DNA from: Hyphomicrobiales bacterium
GTDB taxonomy: Bacteria > Pseudomonadota > Alphaproteobacteria > Rhizobiales > Rhizobiaceae
DNA: 64,000 nucleotides
NCBI GenBank assembly: GCA_021775455.1
Contig: JAJFHU010000023.1
Coordinates: 62,001-126,000 of the forward strand
Direction of reading: 5' to 3'
This document shows, one piece after another, positions 57,563 through 64,000 of the stretch. A model generated the notes under the pieces. It saw only the letters and a program-made list of their open reading frames with translations, searched no databases and was not told the DNA's origin. The stretch's first letter is position 1. Each line of letters opens with the position of its first letter. The position numbers and the translations under genes were made by a program.

Positions 57563-58780
57563 ATGAAGCGTGTTGTCATTACCGGAATGGGTATTGTTTC
57601 GTCCATCGGCAATAATCCGCAGGAAGTCCTGGCATCGCTGCGTGAAGCAAAATCGGGTATCAGCAAAGCCGAGGACTATGAAAAATACGGGTTCCGTTGC
57701 CAGGTGCATGGTGAACCAAAACTCGATCCTTTCGAAGTACTCGATCGCAGAACTGCGCGATTCATGGCCAAGGGCACCGCCTGGAATTACATTGCAATGG
57801 AACAGGCTGTTCAGGATTCGGGCCTTGAAGAAAGCGACATCATAAATCCTCGCACAGGAATCATTATGGGTTCGGGTGGACCTTCAACCCGTACTATTTT
57901 TGAAGCTGCAGATATTACCCGCGAGCGGGGCCCAAAGCGGATCGGCCCTACAGCTGTACCCAAAGCAATGAGTTCCACAGCCTCCGCGGTTCTTGCTACA
58001 CAGTTTCAAATAAAGGGCGTCAATTACTCGATTTCATCAGCTTGTGCGACATCTAACCATTGTGTTGGAAATGCTTATGAAACCATCCAAATGGGTAAAC
58101 AGGACGTGATTTTTGCCGGTGGATCGGAAGATCTGGATTGGAGCATGTCCAACATCTTTGATGCAATGGGCGCCATGTCTTCCAAATATAATGATACACC
58201 TGATCGAGCTTCCCGTGCCTATGATCTTAATCGCGATGGATTTGTCATTGCAGGAGGTGCCGGCGTATTGGTTCTGGAGGAACTGGAACGCGCAAAGGCG
58301 CGAGGGGCAAAAATTTACGGTGAAATTGTTGGCTATGGCGCAACATCAGACGGACACGACATGGTCGCTCCTTCCGGTGAAGGTGCTGCGCGTTGCATGC
58401 GTATGGCTTTGGATACGGTAAACGACCCTATAGATTACATTAACCCTCACGCCACCTCCACACCGGTTGGTGATGAAAAGGAAGTAGAAGCCGTACGCGA
58501 GGTATTTGGGGCGAATTGCCCGCCTATGTCGGCAACCAAATCACTGACAGGACATTCTTTGGGTGCAACCGGTGTACAGGAGGCAATTTACTGTCTTTTG
58601 ATGATGCAGAACGGTTTCATCTGTAAAAGTGCTCACATTGATGAGCTGGATCCAATGTTTACGGACATGAACATTGTCCAGTCGCGGCTCGATGATGTCG
58701 CGCTAAACACGGTAATTTCAAATTCATTTGGTTTTGGTGGCACAAACGCAACGTTGGCATTCCAGCGTTACAACGGGTGA
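57563..58780 (+). CDS. fabB: 3-oxoacyl-ACP synthase I
   Basis: A 405-residue condensing enzyme that elongates cis-unsaturated acyl chains. Catalytic triad: Cys161 ([10 protein letters not shown]), His in [12 protein letters not shown] and His in [10 protein letters not shown]. The ATG at 57563 follows AAGG; a TTG at 57545 is only an upstream extension. fabI starts 10 bases after its stop. Confidence 0.97.
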   Translation: MKRVVITGMGIVSSIGNNPQEVLASLREAKSGISKAEDYEKYGFRCQVHGEPKLDPFEVLDRRTARFMAKGTAWNYIAMEQAVQDSGLEESDIINPRTGIIMGSGGPSTRTIFEAADITRERGPKRIGPTAVPKAMSSTASAVLATQFQIKGVNYSISSACATSNHCVGNAYETIQMGKQDVIFAGGSEDLDWSMSNIFDAMGAMSSKYNDTPDRASRAYDLNRDGFVIAGGAGVLVLEELERAKARGAKIYGEIVGYGATSDGHDMVAPSGEGAARCMRMALDTVNDPIDYINPHATSTPVGDEKEVEAVREVFGANCPPMSATKSLTGHSLGATGVQEAIYCLLMMQNGFICKSAHIDELDPMFTDMNIVQSRLDDVALNTVISNSFGFGGTNATLAFQRYNG

Positions 58781-58790
58781 GGATGCGTTG

Positions 58791-59597
58791 ATGGGTGACT
58801 TGATGCGCGGAAAACGTGGTTTGGTGATGGGAGTTGCCAACAATCATTCGATTGCTTGGGGAATTGCCTCAAAGCTTGCAGAAGAAGGTGCTGAACTGGC
58901 ATTTACGTATCAAGGTGATGCCTTTGGGAAACGCGTAAAGCCGTTGGCTGAAAGTGTTGGCGCCAGCATCTTGTTGCCTTGTGATGTCGAGAATATCGAT
59001 ACCGTTGACGCGGTTTTTGATGCTCTGAAGAAGGAATGGGGCTCAATAGATTTTTTGGTTCACGCAATTGCTTTTTCGGACAAGAATGAACTCAAGGGAT
59101 TATACGCAGACACAACACGCGAGAATTTTTCCAAAACGATGGTAATTTCCTGTTTTTCATTCACGGAAATCGCCAAGCGGGCGGCCAGCTTGATGACGGA
59201 TGGCGGCAGCATGATAACACTCACCTATGGTGGCTCCACCCGGGTAATGCCAAATTATAATGTAATGGGTGTTGCCAAGGCTGCTCTTGAAGCCAGTGTT
59301 CGTTATCTGGCAACGGACTATGGACCAGAAAACATTAGGGTGAATGCCATATCAGCCGGTCCGGTTCGCACTTTGGCAGGTGCTGGTGTTGCTGACGCGC
59401 GGCTAATGTTCAATTACCAGAAAAACAACGCACCGCTTCGCCGTACGGTCGAGATTTCCGAGGTTGGTGGTTCAGCCCTTTATCTCTTGTCAGACCTTGC
59501 GTCAGGAGTAACCGGCGAAATCCATTATGTGGATTCGGGATATTCAACTGTCTCAATGCCGCGCATGGAAACTTTAAAAGCTCTGGACAGGGAATAG
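58791..59597 (+). CDS. fabI: Enoyl-ACP reductase (NADH)
   Basis: A 268-residue SDR-type FabI that completes each fatty acid elongation cycle and is the target of triclosan. The nucleotide-binding loop GVANNHSIAWGIASKLAE replaces the usual GxGxxG, and the catalytic Tyr/Lys pair is in NYNVMGVAKAALE. The ATG at 58791 follows GAGG; the frame is open from 58728 inside fabB. Confidence 0.95.
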   Translation: MGDLMRGKRGLVMGVANNHSIAWGIASKLAEEGAELAFTYQGDAFGKRVKPLAESVGASILLPCDVENIDTVDAVFDALKKEWGSIDFLVHAIAFSDKNELKGLYADTTRENFSKTMVISCFSFTEIAKRAASLMTDGGSMITLTYGGSTRVMPNYNVMGVAKAALEASVRYLATDYGPENIRVNAISAGPVRTLAGAGVADARLMFNYQKNNAPLRRTVEISEVGGSALYLLSDLASGVTGEIHYVDSGYSTVSMPRMETLKALDRE

Positions 59598-59652
59598 GCT
59601 AACAAAGTCTGTCCGGTGTAAGATCAAATGAATCACACATCGTCGGAACGTT

Positions 59653-62487
59653 ATGCCAACCAGAAACCTCAATCTAGAACGCTTCATTGATATAAAATCA
59701 ATCCGCCAATCACTGACGGACCTGACTGCTGCCACAAATGGCGATGGCAGTTCCCCTGCAATTCGGTTGGAAGTTCTAAACACCCTGAAACAGACTTCGA
59801 CTGACGGGCGCGATCTGGCAGAGAAATTACTAAATGAAGACGGTGACGGAACAGCGTGCGCGCGCAGACTATCGCATCTTCACGACGAGCTTATCCGTGT
59901 AATCTACGATTTTGCGGTAAAGCATGTGTACCGTAGCGCAAACGCTTCAGCGGCCGAACAGATTGCGGTAACGGCAGTTGGTGGGTACGGGCGTGGCACG
60001 CTCGCTCCCGGTTCTGATATCGATTTACTGTTTCTGCTTCCCTACAAGCAAACTGCCTGGAGCGAGCAAGTTATCGAATACATGCTCTACATGCTTTGGG
60101 ACATGGGGTTCAAGGTGGGTCATGCGACAAGAAATATTGATGAGTGCATCCGGTATTCAAAAGAAGACATGACAATAAGAACGTCCATTTTGGAGGTTCG
60201 ATTTATTCACGGAACCCAATCACTCTACGATGAGCTTGCGATGCGATTTTCCAGGGAAATCGTAAAAGGAAGCGCGCGCGAGTTCATTGCTGCAAAGCTC
60301 ACCGAGCGAGATCAAAGACACAAGCGTTCCGGCGAATCCCGTTATCGCGTTGAGCCCAATATCAAGGACGGAAAGGGTGGCCTGCGAGATCTTCACACGC
60401 TTTTCTGGATTGGAAAATATTTTTACAACATCGCCCGTTCCAGGGATCTTGTTGCGGCCGGTATGTTTTCAATTCGCGAGTACAAACGGTTTCGGCGTGC
60501 TGAACGGTTCCTGTGGACGATACGATGTCATCTGCATTTTCTGGCCGGTAAAACCGAAGAACGGTTGCTGTTTGACTATCAACGCGAACTTGCAGATCGC
60601 CTTAATTATTCCAGCCATGGAGCGCTCAAAAGTGTTGAGCGTTTCATGAAGCATTATTTTCTCGTGGCCAAGGAAGTCGGTGATCTGACACTGATCGCCT
60701 GCGCTAAGCTGGAAGAACGGGAAGCAAAGGCTGTCCACGATCTTAATGGCTTTTTGCGATCTTTTACCCGCCGACAGCGTCGCATTAAGGGTACGGGTAA
60801 TTTTGTCAATGACCGCGGACGCATCAATGTGGCGAACCGGGATGTATTTAACAACGACCCGGTCAACATGATGCGTCTGTTCAAGTTCGCTGATGAAACC
60901 GGTTTGGATTTTCACCCTGAAGCAATGGAACTCCTGTCAAAATCCCTCAATCTTGTTCGCCCGGAGTTACGCAGGAACCCTGAGATGAACAAGCTTTTTA
61001 TGGACGTACTAATCAGTCGTAACGGCCCGGAAAGATTGTTGCGCAGAATGAACGAATCCGGATTGCTTGGGAAGTTCATGCCACTCTTTGGCAAGATAGT
61101 GGCGATGATGCAGTTTAACATGTACCACCACTATACAGTCGACGAACACCTTTTGCGCACTGTTGGAGCGCTGGCAGATATTGAAACTGGAAAACTGAAA
61201 CATGAGCACCCGCTGGCATCCGGACTCATCGCCAATATCAAGGACAGACGGGCGCTTTATCTGGCTGTACTGCTTCATGATGTTGCCAAGGGACGCAAGG
61301 AAGACCATTCCATTGCAGGTGCGCGATTTGCAAAGCAACTTTGCCCGCGACTTGGTTTGGATGAGGAACAAACAGAACTGGTATCCTGGCTAATCCGCGA
61401 ACACTTGACCATGAATACGGTTGCCCAAAGCCGGGACCTTGCTGATCGCAAAACCATTCAGGATTTTGCCGAGGTGGTACAGACCGTGGATAGGATGCGA
61501 TATCTGGTTATACTCACCGTCTGCGATATACGGGCAGTTGGGCCAGAAGTCTGGAATGGATGGAAAGGGCAACTGCTTAGAAACCTATATCAGGAAACGG
61601 AGTTGTTTCTGACAGGCGGGTTTTCTGCCACACCGCAGAAAGCTCGCGCCGATCAGTTGCGGGATGAACTTTCTGGCGCTCTTGAGGGATGGGATGACAA
61701 AGATAAGAACCACATTCTGTCGTTGCCTTATTCCGCCTATTTCCTGTCTACTGATTTTGAAACCCAGATCCATCACATGAATTTCTTGCGTGATGTTGAG
61801 CATCAGAATTTGAAACTCGCCACCAGTGTGAAAACCAACAAGTTTGAGGATATTACTGAAATATCGGTGATTGCACCTGATCATGCTCGATTGTTGTCGG
61901 CCATTACGGGTGCTTGTTCTGCGGCCGGTGGCAACATTGTAGATGCAAAGATTCATACAACGTCAGATGGAAGGGCGCTTGATACGTTGTACATAAATCG
62001 CCAGCATGTTGAAGATGAAGATGAATTGCGTCGTGCCGCTCGCATTGCCCATACAATTGAGGACGTATTGACCGGCAAAGCACGCCTCAATGAGCTTTCG
62101 TCACAAACATTGTTTGCAAAGCGAAAACACACCGCTTTTTCGGTTTCGCCGAAGGTCAATGTAAACAATGACTTTTCCAATACATTTTCAGTCATCGAAA
62201 TTGAGTGTCTGGATCGCCCGGGTCTACTGTCAGAGGTTACTGGCGTACTTGCTGATCTAAAATTGGACATAGGTTCAGCACATGTGATGACATTCGGTGA
62301 AAAAGTTCAGGACAATTTTTATGTCAGGGATATGGTAGGTCGGAAAATTGTGAGTAAAAACCGGATAGAAAAGATAAAAGAGGCTCTGTTGAAGGTTATG
62401 GCGCCATCCGATAATGACGTGCCGCCGGATTTGGTGAAATTGAAGAAAGATAGCTCTACACGGATCTCCCCGGTGATTGCCCAATGA
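59653..62487 (+). CDS. glnD: Bifunctional uridylyltransferase / uridylyl-removing enzyme
   Basis: Nitrogen sensor that uridylylates PII proteins when glutamine is low and deuridylylates them when it is high. Domains in order: nucleotidyltransferase (VGGYGRGTLAPGSDIDLLF), a central helical region, an HD domain with His542-Asp543 (AVLLHDVAKGRKEDHS) and two C-terminal ACT domains (about 730-810 and 840-920) that bind glutamine. 944 residues, normal for Rhizobiales. Overlaps murJ by ATGA. Confidence 0.97.
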   Translation: MPTRNLNLERFIDIKSIRQSLTDLTAATNGDGSSPAIRLEVLNTLKQTSTDGRDLAEKLLNEDGDGTACARRLSHLHDELIRVIYDFAVKHVYRSANASAAEQIAVTAVGGYGRGTLAPGSDIDLLFLLPYKQTAWSEQVIEYMLYMLWDMGFKVGHATRNIDECIRYSKEDMTIRTSILEVRFIHGTQSLYDELAMRFSREIVKGSAREFIAAKLTERDQRHKRSGESRYRVEPNIKDGKGGLRDLHTLFWIGKYFYNIARSRDLVAAGMFSIREYKRFRRAERFLWTIRCHLHFLAGKTEERLLFDYQRELADRLNYSSHGALKSVERFMKHYFLVAKEVGDLTLIACAKLEEREAKAVHDLNGFLRSFTRRQRRIKGTGNFVNDRGRINVANRDVFNNDPVNMMRLFKFADETGLDFHPEAMELLSKSLNLVRPELRRNPEMNKLFMDVLISRNGPERLLRRMNESGLLGKFMPLFGKIVAMMQFNMYHHYTVDEHLLRTVGALADIETGKLKHEHPLASGLIANIKDRRALYLAVLLHDVAKGRKEDHSIAGARFAKQLCPRLGLDEEQTELVSWLIREHLTMNTVAQSRDLADRKTIQDFAEVVQTVDRMRYLVILTVCDIRAVGPEVWNGWKGQLLRNLYQETELFLTGGFSATPQKARADQLRDELSGALEGWDDKDKNHILSLPYSAYFLSTDFETQIHHMNFLRDVEHQNLKLATSVKTNKFEDITEISVIAPDHARLLSAITGACSAAGGNIVDAKIHTTSDGRALDTLYINRQHVEDEDELRRAARIAHTIEDVLTGKARLNELSSQTLFAKRKHTAFSVSPKVNVNNDFSNTFSVIEIECLDRPGLLSEVTGVLADLKLDIGSAHVMTFGEKVQDNFYVRDMVGRKIVSKNRIEKIKEALLKVMAPSDNDVPPDLVKLKKDSSTRISPVIAQ

Positions 62488-64000
62488 GTTTGTTTTCCAA
62501 GTTTGCCAGTGTTGGAAGCGCGACCATGGCCAGTCGGCTGTTGGGTTTTGTCCGCGAGGCTTTGATAGCGGCACTGCTCGGTGCCGGACCGGTCGCAGAT
62601 GCATTTTACGCTGCTTTTCGGTTCCCAAATCTGTTTCGTAGATTGTTTGCAGAAGGCGCGTTCAATGCTGCATTTATTCCGCTTTTTGCAAAGGAACTTG
62701 AATCCGGTGGCCGAGCATCCGCGCGTCAGTTTGCAGAACAAATTCTCTCGGTCCTCCTGTTGGCGCTGCTAATATTGTCCGCATTGGCAATGATCTTCAT
62801 GCCGTTTTTGGTAGGCACAGTCATTGCACCCAAATTCGCGAGTAATCCGGACAAGTTTGACCTTACGATTCTGCTAACCCGGATTATGTTCCCGTATCTG
62901 GCTGCAATGTCGGTCGTGGCCATGCTTTCCGGTATCCTGAATGCGTTCAGGCGGTATTTTCTGGCAGCGCTGGCACCTGTTGTACTCAACGCAGTTCTGG
63001 TTGCAGTTCTGCTGTTTGCGCAGTTTCAGGGAACAGATGACCGGAATTTGGGTATATTGATGGCTTGGGCGGTCGCTTTTTCTGGTCTGTTGCAAGTCGG
63101 CTTGCTCGTATTCGGTGTGCTGCAACAAGGATTTCCGGTCACAATCAAAGTGCCTCGCGTTTCTCCGTCGGTTAAAAGGGTGCTTGTGCTGGCCGTTCCT
63201 ACAGCGCTTGCAAATGGCATTACACAGATCAACCTGCTTGTAAGCCAAATCATTGCATCTGCTGAGGCAGGCGCAATTGCAGTCATGAATTATGCAGATC
63301 GACTGGTGCAATTGCCACTTGGTGTTATCGCGATTTCAATAGGTGTTGTTTTGCTGCCGGAACTTTCCAGGACGCTTGCCGCCGAAGATCACGAAGGAGC
63401 ACATCTCCTGCAAAACCGAAGTGTGGAATTCGGATTGGGATTGACCATTCCGGCGGCAGTCGGCCTGTTCATGATTCCGCTTCCACTGGTTGCACTTGTT
63501 TACGAAAGGGGTGCTTTTCTGCGGGAAACAAGTGAGGTTACTGCAATGGTACTTGCTGCATTCTCAATCGGGCTTCCGGCATTCGTCTTAATCAAGGTAT
63601 TTCAACCGGCATTTTATGCACGCGAAGACATGAAAACCCCCATGTGGTTTTCCGGTGTAAACGCGGTTTTGAACATAGTACTCGCAATAATCTTGTTTCC
63701 GCGCTTCGGCGTTGTTGGTCTCGGCATTGCAACGAGTGCCGCTGGCTGGGTAAATGCATTATTGTTGGCAGGAACTCTTTATAAAAGAGGTCTCTTCAAG
63801 CCGACAGGTAAAACGGTTCGAAATATCATGATGATCTGCAGCTCAAGCACTGCGATGGCGGCCCTTCTGTATGTTGGCGATCTCTATTTCCTTGAAGCGC
63901 TATTAAATGAAGGGTTGATAATCCGGATAGCTTCAGTGTTGGGTATGGTTGCGATTGCAGCTTCCACCTATTTTGCCCTTGTTGTTGCATCCGGAGCAAT
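62484..64000 (+). CDS. murJ: Lipid II flippase MurJ (3' end outside window)
   Basis: MATE-like (MOP superfamily) flippase that exports lipid II for peptidoglycan synthesis. The N-terminus reads SVGSATMASRLLGFVREALI with the conserved Arg, then FYAAFRFPNLFRRLFAEGAF, both MurJ hallmarks. 505 codons are visible with about twelve helices; the gene runs off the right edge. Its ATG overlaps the glnD stop (ATGA), an arrangement common in Rhizobiales. Confidence 0.96.
   Translation, partial: MSLFSKFASVGSATMASRLLGFVREALIAALLGAGPVADAFYAAFRFPNLFRRLFAEGAFNAAFIPLFAKELESGGRASARQFAEQILSVLLLALLILSALAMIFMPFLVGTVIAPKFASNPDKFDLTILLTRIMFPYLAAMSVVAMLSGILNAFRRYFLAALAPVVLNAVLVAVLLFAQFQGTDDRNLGILMAWAVAFSGLLQVGLLVFGVLQQGFPVTIKVPRVSPSVKRVLVLAVPTALANGITQINLLVSQIIASAEAGAIAVMNYADRLVQLPLGVIAISIGVVLLPELSRTLAAEDHEGAHLLQNRSVEFGLGLTIPAAVGLFMIPLPLVALVYERGAFLRETSEVTAMVLAAFSIGLPAFVLIKVFQPAFYAREDMKTPMWFSGVNAVLNIVLAIILFPRFGVVGLGIATSAAGWVNALLLAGTLYKRGLFKPTGKTVRNIMMICSSSTAMAALLYVGDLYFLEALLNEGLIIRIASVLGMVAIAASTYFALVVASGA

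Overview
The window looks like chromosomal DNA of an alphaproteobacterium, most likely of the Hyphomicrobiales (Rhizobiales). It carries an Irr-type Fur-family regulator, a MbfA-type ferritin/VIT1 iron exporter, an irr-fabA-fabB-fabI neighbourhood, an Lrp-type regulator divergent from a putA without a ribbon-helix-helix domain, and a glnD-murJ pair. Almost all host genes are full length, tightly packed and free of frameshifts.

Left host segment (1-29.2 kb). A 5'-truncated mutS is followed by adenosine kinase, an EI24/CysZ-type membrane protein, nth, DUF2244, an Ada-type alkyltransferase, an ABC exporter-dapB-gpmA operon, slyX, the putR-like/putA pair, two overlapping EamA transporters, a decayed sterol desaturase, a YiiX-like hydrolase, mbfA with a candidate Irr operator, rluA-type and alpha/beta hydrolase genes, then a translation block: infC (with an ATT start), rpmI, rplT, terminator, pheS, a small unknown gene, pheT. 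A TauD-family dioxygenase, mepA, msrA and a small membrane protein lead to a tRNA-Ser(GGA) gene.

Integrated element (about 29.22-46.95 kb, 17.7 kb). The last 14 bases of the tRNA-Ser gene recur exactly at 46941-46954, 16 bases from the 3' end of rnpB. A P4-type integrase lies just inside that right copy. Next to it is a satellite-like module: unknown gene, a repeat array, an AlpA-like HTH, a Spo11/TopoVIA-like TOPRIM protein, a second TOPRIM protein and a RepA-like ATPase, mostly with coupled starts and stops. The rest is cargo: a Fic toxin/antitoxin pair, an HGGxW-type protein, an IS3-family fragment, nuclease-like genes (GIY-YIG-like, PD-(D/E)XK-like) separated by dispersed IS-end-like repeats, a PcfJ-like protein, a deoxyribonucleotidase, a two-gene unit of a small HTH protein and a DUF262-HNH-HEPN protein, and a broken tail of a BREX brxL gene. 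Decay (stops, frameshifts, IS ends) is concentrated in this cargo.

Right host segment (46.97-64 kb). rnpB reads toward the element. Then come a tmpAB-like pair for a trimethylamino-phosphonate, an exported esterase, a hybrid histidine kinase, a 2-hydroxyacid dehydrogenase/TM2/PfkB operon, an SH3-domain protein, irr, fabA, fabB, fabI, glnD and a 3'-truncated murJ. The likely Irr operator at mbfA and irr itself, 38 kb apart, suggest one iron-control circuit.

The most promising leads for new biology are the small-HTH/DUF262-HNH-HEPN unit beside a BREX scar, and the satellite-like replication module with its repeat array.
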